Below, piece by piece: positions 16,195 to 25,429 of a stretch of DNA of 33,248 nucleotides (the first letter of the stretch is position 1; the number at the start of each line of letters is the position of its first letter). Under the pieces are notes generated by a model. The model worked only from the letters and a program-made list of their open reading frames with translations. It made no database searches and had not been told where the DNA came from. The translations under genes and the position numbers were made by a program. This DNA comes from Marinilabiliaceae bacterium JC017 (GTDB lineage: Bacteria > Bacteroidota > Bacteroidia > Bacteroidales > Marinilabiliaceae): the NCBI GenBank assembly GCA_004296775.1, contig RHGE01000063.1, positions 1 through 33,248 on the forward strand. The letters run 5' to 3'.

Positions 16195-17344
16195 GCTATG
16201 TAATATATACTTTTGGGTTATTTGTCTTGAAATGTTATTTCAATTCGGATTGCAGGCACAAGATTTATCAGATTTAAATAAAGAGAAAAAACAAATTGAA
16301 AAAAAAATCGCTCTTTCAAGCTCTTTATTGAAAGAGTTAGATGTGAAAAAGACATCAAGCCTTCAGAGTATCAGAATTCTTAATGCCCAAATCCAAGAAC
16401 GTCAAAAATTAGTTTCTGTATTCAAAAGGGAGATAGATGTTTTTGATGCAAAAATCACCCAGAGTGAACAGTCAATTAGCTTGTTGAATAAAGAGATAAA
16501 TAAGGCAAAAAGTGATTATTCAAAATTAATTAGAACAACCTATAGGAGAAGTAGGATGTATAATGAATTCGCTTTCTTTTTAGGATCTGATAGTTTTAAT
16601 GAAGCTTATCGGCGATATATTTATTTGAAGCAGTACAATAGGTATCGAAGAAATCAGGGCCATATTTTAATGGAATCAAAAGCAATCCTTCAAAAAGAAG
16701 TGGGTGTTTTAAAGAAATTAAAAAGAAAAAAGACTATTTCATTATCCAATATTCAAAATGAAAAAGTTGAATTAGAAAAAAATATTGCATCAAAGAACAA
16801 GTTTATTCAAAGTGCTATAAAAAAAGAGAAAATTCTTCGGCAACAACTTCGACAGAATGAATTAGTCATTAAAAATTTAGAAAGAAAAATTGTTGCAATC
16901 ATCAGTAATGTAAAGGAGAAAAAGGGAGCATTTAGCGAGTTTAATCGTATGATGGGAATGTTAGAATGGCCGGTTGATAATGGAATAGTTGTAAGTAAAT
17001 TTGGAGAGCATGCGCATCCCATGTTAAAGCAAGTAAAAATCAAGAATAATGGGGTAGATATACAAGCTGCTAAAGGATCTGAAGTATTTAGCATTTTTGA
17101 TGGAGAAGTGAGTAGAGTTGTTGGTATTCCAGGGTATAATAAGGCTGTTATTATTCGTCATGGAAAATTTATAACAGTATATGCCAATTTAATTTCAGTT
17201 TATGTAAAAAATAATCAAGTAGTAAAAACTGGCGAGAAAATTGGAATTGTATATAGTGGAGATGGAGATAATGCGTCAGTGCTGCATTTTGAAATATGGG
17301 AAGAGAGTAAAAAGCATGACCCAATCAAATGGCTGAAAAATTAG
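16187..17344 (+). CDS. envC: EnvC-like murein hydrolase activator
   Basis: 385 aa from ATG 16187, which directly precedes a signal peptide (IYFWVICLEMLFQFGLQAQ); an upstream in-frame TTG at 16178 seems less likely. A long coiled coil (about 25-250) precedes a C-terminal LytM/M23 domain (about 260-385). The metal and catalytic set is degenerate: the HxGxD motif reads NNGVD, YAHL reads YANL and HLHFE reads VLHFE, leaving only Asp and the last His. This is what non-catalytic EnvC/NlpD-type activators of cell-wall amidases show, so it probably activates an AmiC-like enzyme at the division site. Overlaps the DUF4292 gene by 8 nt. Confidence 0.9.
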   Translation: MSRLCNIYFWVICLEMLFQFGLQAQDLSDLNKEKKQIEKKIALSSSLLKELDVKKTSSLQSIRILNAQIQERQKLVSVFKREIDVFDAKITQSEQSISLLNKEINKAKSDYSKLIRTTYRRSRMYNEFAFFLGSDSFNEAYRRYIYLKQYNRYRRNQGHILMESKAILQKEVGVLKKLKRKKTISLSNIQNEKVELEKNIASKNKFIQSAIKKEKILRQQLRQNELVIKNLERKIVAIISNVKEKKGAFSEFNRMMGMLEWPVDNGIVVSKFGEHAHPMLKQVKIKNNGVDIQAAKGSEVFSIFDGEVSRVVGIPGYNKAVIIRHGKFITVYANLISVYVKNNQVVKTGEKIGIVYSGDGDNASVLHFEIWEESKKHDPIKWLKN

Positions 17345-17486
17345 AAATTTGATTTATTTTTGAAAAAAAGTGGAACGTTTTTAATATAAAGTAGTATAAG
17401 GAGGCGAATACGTGGGTAGTTTCTGGTAAAATTTGCATCACTGGTTTTTACAAACGAAAAATCTTCTTAAATTTAAAGAAATTTTA

Positions 17487-17891
17487 ATGGAATTGACTGT
17501 GGCTAAACTGGTTTTTAAATCGAATACCAAAAATATAAATTTGGTTGAAAAACTAATTGATGATTTATCAACCAAATATAATCTGCACAGTGATATATAT
17601 GGAAAACTATTATTGGCGATTGTGGAAGGGGTCAATAATGCTATTGTGCACGGTAATAAATTGGATGATAGCAAAGATGTAATAGTAGAATATTCCATTG
17701 ATAAAGAGAAAATAGAGTTTTATATAAAAGATATGGGAGATGGATTTGATTTCTCAAATATTCCGGATCCTACAAAGCCTGAAAATATTGAAAAAACCCA
17801 TGGGCGGGGGATATTTCTTATGAATCATTTGGCAGACGAAATTGAGTTCTTAGAAAATGGTTCCAATGTAAAATTAGTTTTTATTCTTTAG
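17487..17891 (+). CDS. RsbW-like anti-sigma/ATPase domain protein
   Basis: 134 aa from ATG 17487 (MELTVAKLVFKSN); the frame is open from 17433 but the upstream codons are not family-like. It is a lone GHKL ATPase of the HATPase_c_2 type: N-box EGVNNAIVHGNK, G1 box DMGDGFDF followed by IPDP, and G2 box THGRGIFLMNHLADEIEF. In Firmicutes such proteins (RsbW, SpoIIAB) phosphorylate anti-anti-sigma factors and hold sigma factors. No STAS partner, phosphatase or sigma gene is adjacent. It stands 142 nt after envC and 4 nt before ybeY. Confidence 0.88.
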   Translation: MELTVAKLVFKSNTKNINLVEKLIDDLSTKYNLHSDIYGKLLLAIVEGVNNAIVHGNKLDDSKDVIVEYSIDKEKIEFYIKDMGDGFDFSNIPDPTKPENIEKTHGRGIFLMNHLADEIEFLENGSNVKLVFIL

Positions 17892-17895
17892 TTAC

Positions 17896-18318
17896 GTGAT
17901 AGAAATTTTCAGTGAGGATGTTGATTTTCCTGCAATTAATAATGAGGAGGTCAATAAGTGGTTAGTAAAAGTAATTGAAGGAAATAATAGAACCACTGGT
18001 GATATATCTATTATTTTTTGCTCGGATTGTTATCTTTTAAGGATTAATCAAGAGTATCTAAAGCACGATTATTATACGGATATAATTACTTTTAATTATT
18101 GTGAAAAAGAAGTTATATCTGGCGACTTGTTTATAAGTATTGATACAGTACAATCAAACTCCGAAAAGTATAATGTAACTTTTCAAAGTGAACTTCACCG
18201 AGTTATCGTTCATGGCATTCTCCATTTAATTGGTTTTAATGATAAAACAGAAATGGAATCGAAGGAAATGCGTAATGCCGAAAATCAGTCACTATCTCTT
18301 TATAAAACTTTTGAATAG
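17896..18318 (+). CDS. ybeY: Endoribonuclease YbeY
   Basis: 140 aa, GTG start 4 nt after the previous stop. A metal-dependent RNase required for 16S rRNA 3'-end maturation and ribosome quality control. TDIITFNY and the GDLFISIDTV strand are typical. The metal motif reads HGILHLIGFND: His106 and His110 are in place, but the third position holds Asp116 where most bacteria have His; as far as I recall this is normal in Bacteroidota. mnmG follows after 45 nt. Confidence 0.95.
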   Translation: MIEIFSEDVDFPAINNEEVNKWLVKVIEGNNRTTGDISIIFCSDCYLLRINQEYLKHDYYTDIITFNYCEKEVISGDLFISIDTVQSNSEKYNVTFQSELHRVIVHGILHLIGFNDKTEMESKEMRNAENQSLSLYKTFE

Positions 18319-18363
18319 CTTTGTTGTTATTTTTTAGTTATCTAAGACGTTAATTTATTTCTT

Positions 18364-20241
18364 ATGGAATTTAGTTACGATGTAATAGTCGTGGGGGGAG
18401 GTCATGCTGGCTGTGAAGCTGCCGCAGCTAGTGCAAAAATGGGATCTAAAGTTCTATTTATAACCATGGATATGTCTAAATTTGCCCAAATGTCATGTAA
18501 TCCTGCTGTTGGTGGAATTGCAAAGGGGCAGATAGTGAGGGAGATAGATGCGTTAGGTGGAATGATGGGGATCATTACAGATCGTAGTTTAATTCAGTTC
18601 AGAATGCTAAATCGTTCTAAAGGCCCTGCTATGTGGAGTCCACGTGCGCAATGTGATAGAATGGTTTTTTCATCTGAATGGAGAGATGAACTTGAAAAAA
18701 TCGAAAACATTTCATTCTGGCAGGATACTGTTACTGAACTAGTGTTAGAAGATAATTGTGTTCATGGAGTACGAACTCGAACCGGAGTAGTGTTTAATGC
18801 AAAAGCTGTAATTCTTACTAATGGTACTTTTCTAAATGGTTTGATGCATATTGGTAAAGTACAGATAGAAGGAGGACGTATTTCTGAACCTTCATCTTAC
18901 GGATTATCAGAGCAATTGTTAAATACTGGTTTTGCAGTTGGAAGGATGAAAACAGGAACACCAGTACGAATTGATAGTCGTTCGATAGATTTTTCAAAAA
19001 CAATAGAACAGGCAGGAGAGGAAGGGTATTATAAATTTAGTTTTCTTCCAGGCGAAAAGAGTAACTTAAATACTCGCAGTTGTTATATCACTTATACCAA
19101 TGAGGATGTTCATGAAACTTTGAGAAATGGATTGGATGATTCACCAATGTATAATGGAACAATCCAAAGTGTTGGTCCAAGGTATTGTCCAAGTATTGAA
19201 ACTAAAATTATCACTTTTGCTGACAAAGATAGACACCAGTTATTTCTTGAACCAGAAGGTGAGAAAACTGTTGAATATTACCTAAATGGATTTAGTTCTT
19301 CTCTATCTCTTGATATTCAAGTAAATGCACTAAAGAAAATTCCTGGATTAGAAAATGCAAAAATATTTCGTCCTGGTTACGCTATAGAATACGATTACTT
19401 TGAACCAACGCAATTATCGCATTCATTAGAGACTAAATATGTTAAAAACCTCTTTTTTGCTGGTCAAATTAATGGAACTACCGGATATGAGGAGGCTGCT
19501 GCCCAAGGATTGATGGCAGGTATCAATGCACATTTAAATATTAATGGTCAGGATAGTTTTGTACTTAAGCGCGATGAAGCATATATAGGAGTTCTTATTG
19601 ATGATTTAGTAACAAAGGGAGTAGATGAACCATATCGAATGTTCACATCAAGGGCTGAGTATAGAATTCTTTTACGCCAAGATAATGCAGATGTAAGGTT
19701 GACTACTAAAGGATATGATTTAGGTCTCGTTTCTGATTACCGGTTGAAGCTACTAAATGATAAATTATCCATAAGAGATGAGATTATTGATTTTATTTCT
19801 AAATTTAGTGTAAGAAAGGAAGAGCTAAATACCTTTTTATTGGAAAAAGGAACCAACGCCTTAAAACAGGGTGTAAAACTTAGAGATGTACTTCTGAGGC
19901 CACAAATCACATTAAATGATTTAATTACACAATTACCAAAGCTTGCCGATAAGATTAATATCATACCTGATGATAGGAGGGAAGAAATAATTGAGTCTGT
20001 AGAAATCTCAATTAAATATGAGGGGTACATTAATCGTGAAAAGGTTATTGCCGATAAATTCAAGAGATTAGAGAATATTAGAATTAAGGGAAAATTCAAG
20101 TATAGTGATATAAAAACAATTTCAACTGAGGGGAGACAAAAGTTGGCAAAGATTGATCCTGAAACTATTGGACAGGCTTCACGGATAAGTGGGGTATCTC
20201 CTAGTGATATAAATGTTTTATTGGTACTATTAGGAAGGTAG
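18364..20241 (+). CDS. mnmG: tRNA uridine-34 modification enzyme MnmG
   Basis: 625 aa, full length. With MnmE it installs the (carboxymethyl)aminomethyl group at wobble U34. The FAD dinucleotide fold begins [15 protein letters not shown] (6-20). [30 protein letters not shown], the TGTPVRID block, [19 protein letters not shown] and [19 protein letters not shown] are hallmark regions; the C-terminal helical domain ([21 protein letters not shown]) is intact. mnmG (gidA) is often near oriC, consistent with the parS-like site just downstream. Confidence 0.98.
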   Translation: MEFSYDVIVVGGGHAGCEAAAASAKMGSKVLFITMDMSKFAQMSCNPAVGGIAKGQIVREIDALGGMMGIITDRSLIQFRMLNRSKGPAMWSPRAQCDRMVFSSEWRDELEKIENISFWQDTVTELVLEDNCVHGVRTRTGVVFNAKAVILTNGTFLNGLMHIGKVQIEGGRISEPSSYGLSEQLLNTGFAVGRMKTGTPVRIDSRSIDFSKTIEQAGEEGYYKFSFLPGEKSNLNTRSCYITYTNEDVHETLRNGLDDSPMYNGTIQSVGPRYCPSIETKIITFADKDRHQLFLEPEGEKTVEYYLNGFSSSLSLDIQVNALKKIPGLENAKIFRPGYAIEYDYFEPTQLSHSLETKYVKNLFFAGQINGTTGYEEAAAQGLMAGINAHLNINGQDSFVLKRDEAYIGVLIDDLVTKGVDEPYRMFTSRAEYRILLRQDNADVRLTTKGYDLGLVSDYRLKLLNDKLSIRDEIIDFISKFSVRKEELNTFLLEKGTNALKQGVKLRDVLLRPQITLNDLITQLPKLADKINIIPDDRREEIIESVEISIKYEGYINREKVIADKFKRLENIRIKGKFKYSDIKTISTEGRQKLAKIDPETIGQASRISGVSPSDINVLLVLLGR

Positions 20242-20248
20242 AAACTAA

Positions 20249-20264
20249 TGTTCCACGTGGAACA
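20249..20264. other. parS-like ParB binding palindrome
   Basis: TGTTCCACGTGGAACA, a perfect 16-bp palindrome in the mnmG-ade gap. It matches the chromosomal parS consensus (TGTTnCACGTGnAACA) and, as I recall, equals the parS form in pseudomonads. parS sites cluster near the replication origin and load ParB for chromosome segregation. No parA or parB gene is in the window. Confidence 0.8.
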
Positions 20265-20277
20265 AAATTTTAGGAAT

Positions 20278-21921
20278 ATGAGTTTTGCAATTAGAGGAAA
20301 CATCGTTGATGTAAATATACGTGAGCTTTATTTTGGAGAGCTTACCATAAAAGACGGAAAAATAAAAAATATAAGTAGAATTAGTGAAGGAGTAGTTAAT
20401 GCTCCTTTTCTTTTACCTGGTCTTGTGGATTCTCATGTACATATTGAGAGTTCTATGTTAATACCAGTAGAGTTTTCAAATGCCGTTGTCCCTCATGGAA
20501 CCGTTGCTGTTGTTACAGATCCTCATGAAATTGCAAATGTACTTGGTATTCGAGGGGTACAGTTTATGATGGAAAATGCAAAAAAAGCACCATTAAAATG
20601 TTTTTTTGGAGTTCCATCTTGTGTTCCAGCTACTGAATTTGAAACAGCAGGGGCTTCTATTGATACAAATGATGTAAAAAAGTTATTTGACGAAGGTGCT
20701 TATTTCCTTTCTGAGATGATGAATTTTCCGGGAGTTATTCATGGTGATTCGAAAGTTATTGAGAAATTAAAGATAGCCAAGGAAAGAGGAAAAGTTATTG
20801 ATGGTCATGCACCTGGATTAATGGGTAGCGATTTAGAGAAATATATTAAAGCTGGAATTTCAACAGATCATGAATGTAGTACTGTGGAGGAAGCTTTAGC
20901 TAGAATTGGTCACGGTATGAAAATACAAATAAGAGAGGGAAGTGCTGCCAGGAATTTTGAACAGCTTCATTCTCTTATTAAGACACATAGCAATGATGTT
21001 ATGGTCTGTACTGATGATAGTCATCCGGATGAAATAATAAAATTTGGACATATTGATAAAATTATAAGGAGGGGATTAAAGAAAGGGTATTCTATATTTG
21101 ATCTGTACAAGGCTGCATGTATTAATACTGTTAATCACTATAATCTACCTGTTGGGTTGTTAAGAAAGGGTGATTTTGCTGATTTTATTGTGGTAGATAA
21201 TTTAATAGATTTCAATATTTCAGCTACCTACATAAATGGAAATTGTGTTTTTGAACAAGGAAAGGACAATCGAACTGAGCACAATAGTGAACCAGTAAAT
21301 GCTTTTAATGCTTCATCAGTAAAGGTTGAACAATTGAAAGTTTTTTTAGGGAAAGATAAAAATAACGTTCGGGTGATAGAAGTCCTGGATGGCGAGTTAT
21401 TTACTAAGCAATATAATTGGTGTCCAAAAACTCCTCCAACAAGCGAAGTGAAAGCATCTTTAGAGGAAGATATTATTAAAATAGTTGTTTTAAATAGATA
21501 TAAATCGGCCTCTCCGGTTGTTGGTTTTGTTAAAAATTTTGGCCTAAAAAAGGGAGCAATAGGGGGAACTATCGCTCACGATAGCCATAATATTATTGTT
21601 ATTGGTGTTGATGATGCAAGTATTGTTAAAGTTTTTGAGCATTTAATAGAGATGCGAGGCGGTATTTGTGCTGCATTTGATTCAAATATGGAGAAATTAC
21701 CCCTTCCTTTTGCTGGTTTAATGACCAATGAAAGTGCGGAAATTGTAGCAGAAAAGTATAAAAATCTCAACAAAATGGTGGTTTCAGAGATGGGTTGTAA
21801 GTTAAAATCACCATTTATGACTATGTCGTTTATGTCTTTGTTGGTAATTCCTGAACTAAAAATAGGGGATAAAGGGTTGTTTGATGTAAATCAATTTAAA
21901 TTTGTAGATGTAATATTTTAG
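20278..21921 (+). CDS. ade: Adenine deaminase
   Basis: 547 aa from ATG 20278. An in-frame ATG at 20248 would place the parS-like palindrome inside the coding region and add ten residues (MFHVEQNFRN) foreign to the family, so the inner start is preferred. Amidohydrolase fold: PGLVDSHVHIESSMLIP carries the HxH metal motif, followed by TDPHEIANVLG, SEMMNFPGV, DGHAPGL, DHECS and CTDDSHPDEI; the C-terminal domain includes GGTIAHDSHNI and the GG-rich loop MRGGICAAF. It converts adenine to hypoxanthine in purine salvage. Confidence 0.95.
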   Translation: MSFAIRGNIVDVNIRELYFGELTIKDGKIKNISRISEGVVNAPFLLPGLVDSHVHIESSMLIPVEFSNAVVPHGTVAVVTDPHEIANVLGIRGVQFMMENAKKAPLKCFFGVPSCVPATEFETAGASIDTNDVKKLFDEGAYFLSEMMNFPGVIHGDSKVIEKLKIAKERGKVIDGHAPGLMGSDLEKYIKAGISTDHECSTVEEALARIGHGMKIQIREGSAARNFEQLHSLIKTHSNDVMVCTDDSHPDEIIKFGHIDKIIRRGLKKGYSIFDLYKAACINTVNHYNLPVGLLRKGDFADFIVVDNLIDFNISATYINGNCVFEQGKDNRTEHNSEPVNAFNASSVKVEQLKVFLGKDKNNVRVIEVLDGELFTKQYNWCPKTPPTSEVKASLEEDIIKIVVLNRYKSASPVVGFVKNFGLKKGAIGGTIAHDSHNIIVIGVDDASIVKVFEHLIEMRGGICAAFDSNMEKLPLPFAGLMTNESAEIVAEKYKNLNKMVVSEMGCKLKSPFMTMSFMSLLVIPELKIGDKGLFDVNQFKFVDVIF

Positions 21922-21949
21922 GTTTTGAATACAGTAGTTACTGCTATAA

Positions 21950-23767
21950 ATGAATGCCAACTTTAATAAAAATATTGAATTTTTAAAAGAAAAGATTTCC
22001 GTACTTCCTGATACACCTGGTGTTTATCAATACTTTAATGAGGAAGGGAAAATCATATATATTGGTAAAGCTAAAAACCTAAAGAAAAGGGTATATTCCT
22101 ACTTTTCAAAGGTGCCTGAAGATGGAAAAACAAGGGTTTTAGTCAGGAAAATTGCCGATATAAAGCATATAGTTGTAGAGACAGAAGAAGATGCATTACT
22201 TCTTGAGAACAATCTGATTAAAAAATATCAGCCGCGATATAATGTTTTACTTAAAGATGATAAGTCTTTTCCTTGGATTGTAATAAAAAATGAACCTTTT
22301 CCTAGGGTTTTTCAAACGCGAAATCTTATTAAAGATGGCAGTCAATATTTTGGGCCTTATACTTCAACAGGGGTAGTGAGGACGCTTCTGGATTTATTCA
22401 GGCAATTATATCCTCTTCGTACGTGCAATTACAATCTTTCAAAAGAAAACATTAATAAAGGAAGCTATAAAGTTTGCCTTGAGTACCATATAGGGAATTG
22501 TAAAGGACCTTGTGTTAATGAGTTTGATGAAGAGAAATACTTGGAAAATATTAGCCATATTAAAGATATTTTGAAAGGAAATATCTCTTCAGTTATAAAG
22601 TATTTAAAAGATTTGATGTATAAATATGCTACGGATCTGAAATTTGAAAAGGCTGAAGAACTAAAGAAGCGTATCAATATGTTGGATGGGTATCAAAGTA
22701 AATCTACCATTGTAAGCCCTAAAATCAATAACATTGATGTTTTTTCAATTATTGAAGATGAAACTAATGCGTATGTCAACTTTATGAAGGTGGTAAACGG
22801 GGGAATAATTCAGTCTCATACCATGGAATACAAGAAAAAGTTAACAGAAACTAAAGAAGAAATTTTGTCGTTAGCTATTTCTGAAATAAAAGACCGTTTA
22901 AAGATTTTAGCTCGTGAAATTATTGTCCCAATAATGCCTGATGTATCATTTTCTGAATCAAAATATCTTATTCCAATGATAGGGGACAAGAAAAAATTAC
23001 TAGATCTTTCAGAGCGTAACGTCAAATACTATCGGTTGGAAAAACTAAAACAACATGCAAATAGAAAAAAAATAAGTAGGGAGGATCGTATCTTAAATAC
23101 GCTTAGAGAAGACTTGAGATTAAGCTCTTTGCCTGCACACATTGAATGTTTTGATAATTCCAATATACAAGGTACTAATCCTGTGGCTGCTTGTGTGGTA
23201 TTTAAAAATGCTAAACCCAGTAAGAAAGACTACCGTCATTTTAATATCAAAACAGTTGTAGGACCTGATGATTTTGCATCTATGGAAGAAGTTGTTTTTA
23301 GGCGATATAAACGTTTAATTGAAGAAAACGAACCATTGCCTCAATTAATAATTATTGATGGCGGAAAAGGGCAATTAGGGGCCTCTTTAAAGGCATTAGA
23401 GAAGCTTGGCCTAAGAGGGAATATAGCAATTATTGGAGTTGCCAAAAAACTCGAAGAAATCTTTTTTCCTGGTGATCCTTATCCATTGTATCTGGATAAG
23501 AATTCTGAATCACTAAAATTAATACAGCATCTACGAAACGAAGCTCATCGTTTCGGAATAACTTTTCATAGAAATAAAAGGTCAGGTAGTTTTATTAAAT
23601 CTGAGCTTGATCAGATAAAAGGGATAGGAGGCAAAACGAAGGAGATACTTTTTACACATTTTAAAACTATTAGTAAAATCAAATCGGCATCAAAAGAAGA
23701 TCTTGAAGCAGTAATTGGGAAAGCAAAGGCTCAATTAATTATTTTTCATTTTGGGAATAGAATTTAA
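21950..23767 (+). CDS. uvrC: UvrABC nuclease subunit UvrC
   Basis: 605 aa, full length. It makes both incisions in nucleotide excision repair. N-terminal GIY-YIG nuclease (PGVYQYFNEEGKIIYIGKAKNLKKR), UVR motif for UvrB contact (about 205-240, FEKAEELKKRINML), RNase H-like 5' nuclease domain (ECFDNSNIQGTNPVAACVVF and IIDGGKGQL) and a C-terminal helix-hairpin-helix region (IKGIGGKTKEILFTHF). The stop overlaps the convergent lplA stop. Confidence 0.98.
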   Translation: MNANFNKNIEFLKEKISVLPDTPGVYQYFNEEGKIIYIGKAKNLKKRVYSYFSKVPEDGKTRVLVRKIADIKHIVVETEEDALLLENNLIKKYQPRYNVLLKDDKSFPWIVIKNEPFPRVFQTRNLIKDGSQYFGPYTSTGVVRTLLDLFRQLYPLRTCNYNLSKENINKGSYKVCLEYHIGNCKGPCVNEFDEEKYLENISHIKDILKGNISSVIKYLKDLMYKYATDLKFEKAEELKKRINMLDGYQSKSTIVSPKINNIDVFSIIEDETNAYVNFMKVVNGGIIQSHTMEYKKKLTETKEEILSLAISEIKDRLKILAREIIVPIMPDVSFSESKYLIPMIGDKKKLLDLSERNVKYYRLEKLKQHANRKKISREDRILNTLREDLRLSSLPAHIECFDNSNIQGTNPVAACVVFKNAKPSKKDYRHFNIKTVVGPDDFASMEEVVFRRYKRLIEENEPLPQLIIIDGGKGQLGASLKALEKLGLRGNIAIIGVAKKLEEIFFPGDPYPLYLDKNSESLKLIQHLRNEAHRFGITFHRNKRSGSFIKSELDQIKGIGGKTKEILFTHFKTISKIKSASKEDLEAVIGKAKAQLIIFHFGNRI

Positions 23768-24744
23768 AAGAAGGCTTTTAACAGATGGTTTTTAACGAAG
23801 GAAGGATATTGAAGGATGAATTTATTAATTTGAGTGCATACTGTACTTTTTTTGTGTTGTTTTCCTAAAAATAAATGGGGTAAGTTTTTAATTTTTTTAT
23901 TCAAAGCCGCATGGTTACATTTCATAGAAATATTAACGATTATACCTTTTTCTACGCTGATTTGACTCTCCAAATGGCACCCATTTGTTATTCTTATTCT
24001 TCTCTTAAGGCTATAATGAGGACTATAGCCATAATTCCAATCCCATGTTTCATATTTTTCTTTTACTAAGCTTAAAATGGATGATCTTGTATCGTCATTT
24101 TGGGAGTATAACTTTTCTGCAGCCAGCTCATTTATTAGAGAGGAAAGTACTTTAGATTTAAATTGGTCAAATGAGATTGGTAAAGGGAGGTTATTTACAA
24201 TATTGGTTACTTCACTTCGGACTGATTTTATTGCTTTGTCGGAATATTTTATTGGATCAATTTTTAGGCTTCTATTTAACGTGTCCAGATTCGAATTAAA
24301 GAGAAGTGTTCCATGGTGCATTACCCGGTTTTTAAAAATGTGTGAGGCGTTCCCTGAAATTTTCTTACCATTAATTAATAAATCATGTCTACCCCCAAAT
24401 TTGGCATCTACAGAAAGTTTTTTCAAAGCGTTTAAAATAGGGAGGGTGTATTTATAGAAGTTTACTAATTGTCCTTTTCTTTCATTAGTTATAAAGCAAA
24501 AGTTTAAATTGCCGTAATCATGATAAACAGTACCCCCTCCAGACAGACGGCGAAAAACGGGGATTTCTTTATAATCAATGTAGTCAAGGTTAATTTCTGC
24601 AAGTGTATTTTGATGTTTTCCAACAATTATACTGGGAGAATTGACGTATAGGAAAAACAGATTTTGCTGCATATTTTTTAGCAAATATTCTTCTGTCGCT
24701 AGGTTATAGGCAGGATTATTCGAGTTGCTAACAATTCCAATCAT
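23764..24744 (-). CDS. lplA: Lipoate-protein ligase
   Basis: 326 aa. Attaches lipoate to E2 subunits of 2-oxoacid dehydrogenases and to GcvH using ATP. The biotin/lipoate ligase fold shows NPAYNLATEEYLL, RRLSGGGTVYHDYGNLNFCF, then GGRHDLLINGKKISGNASHIFKNRVMHHGTLLFN (split here: the catalytic Lys lies in NGKKISG). A C-terminal accessory domain is present (WNYGYSPHY onward). It ends convergently into uvrC with a 4-nt overlap of stop codons, leaving no room for separate terminators; its promoter lies in the 232-nt divergent gap before dtd. Confidence 0.92.
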   Translation of the reverse strand: MIGIVSNSNNPAYNLATEEYLLKNMQQNLFFLYVNSPSIIVGKHQNTLAEINLDYIDYKEIPVFRRLSGGGTVYHDYGNLNFCFITNERKGQLVNFYKYTLPILNALKKLSVDAKFGGRHDLLINGKKISGNASHIFKNRVMHHGTLLFNSNLDTLNRSLKIDPIKYSDKAIKSVRSEVTNIVNNLPLPISFDQFKSKVLSSLINELAAEKLYSQNDDTRSSILSLVKEKYETWDWNYGYSPHYSLKRRIRITNGCHLESQISVEKGIIVNISMKCNHAALNKKIKNLPHLFLGKQHKKSTVCTQINKFILQYPSFVKNHLLKAFF

Positions 24745-24976
24745 AGGTATTCTTTACTTTTCCAACTATAACCTCTATAGAAGATATTTGTTTAGTTTTG
24801 CTTTCCAGTTGTTTATATATTAATTGAGTAGATTTAAATTGAAATGTAAACGGGATTTGTGTGCTTGTGTAAGGTGCATAAATGAATAAGGCAATATTAA
24901 AGCTGTATTGATGCTTGGTCAAATATAATAGTGTTAGTCGCTTTTGTCTTTATTATGAGATTAAAAACACATATAA

Positions 24977-25429
24977 ATGAAGGTAGTTATTCAACGGGTA
25001 TCAGAAGCTTCTGTTGCTATTAATGGAGGCGTTAAATCATCTATTAAAGGTGGGTTGATGGTATTGGTAGGTTTTGAAAAAGAAGACGTAAAAGAGGATT
25101 TAAAATGGATTTCTAATAAGGTTTTGAATTTACGTATATTTAATGATCAGGATGGCGTAATGAATCGGTCCATTCAGGAAATTGATGGAGATATTTTAGT
25201 TGTTAGTCAGTTTACCTTACATGCCAGGACTAAAAAAGGAAACAGACCATCTTATGTTGATGCTGCGCCACCTGAAATTTCAGTACCACTCTACAATCAG
25301 TTTGTTTCGATATTGCAAGAACAAGGAGGTAAAGCCGTTTTAACCGGAGAATTTGGTGCAAATATGAAGGTTAAACTAATAAATGATGGACCGGTTACTA
25401 TTATCATTGATAGTAAAAATAGATTGTGA
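24977..25429 (+). CDS. dtd: D-aminoacyl-tRNA deacylase
   Basis: 150 aa, normal for DTD. Removes D-amino acids (and glycine from tRNA-Ala) from mischarged tRNA. The start MKVVIQRVSEASVAI, the catalytic SQFTLHA (Thr) and the cross-subunit motif NDGPVT near the C-terminus are all present. The stop TGA overlaps the next gene's ATG by one base (TGATG), indicating coupling. Confidence 0.97.
   Translation: MKVVIQRVSEASVAINGGVKSSIKGGLMVLVGFEKEDVKEDLKWISNKVLNLRIFNDQDGVMNRSIQEIDGDILVVSQFTLHARTKKGNRPSYVDAAPPEISVPLYNQFVSILQEQGGKAVLTGEFGANMKVKLINDGPVTIIIDSKNRL

Noticed and set aside
17370-17395. TGGAACG-like sigma-54 or GGAAC ECF-type promoter before the RsbW-like gene
   Set aside because: The second element (TTGCA, or a well-matched GTC box) is missing; in AT-rich DNA this is weak.
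20248-20277. Upstream ATG of adenine deaminase at 20248
   Set aside because: The extra ten codons consist of the parS-like palindrome and non-family residues; ATG 20278 begins the conserved sequence.
24728-24922. 64-codon minus frame upstream of lplA
   Set aside because: No family resemblance; overlaps lplA out of frame and occupies the divergent promoter region with dtd.
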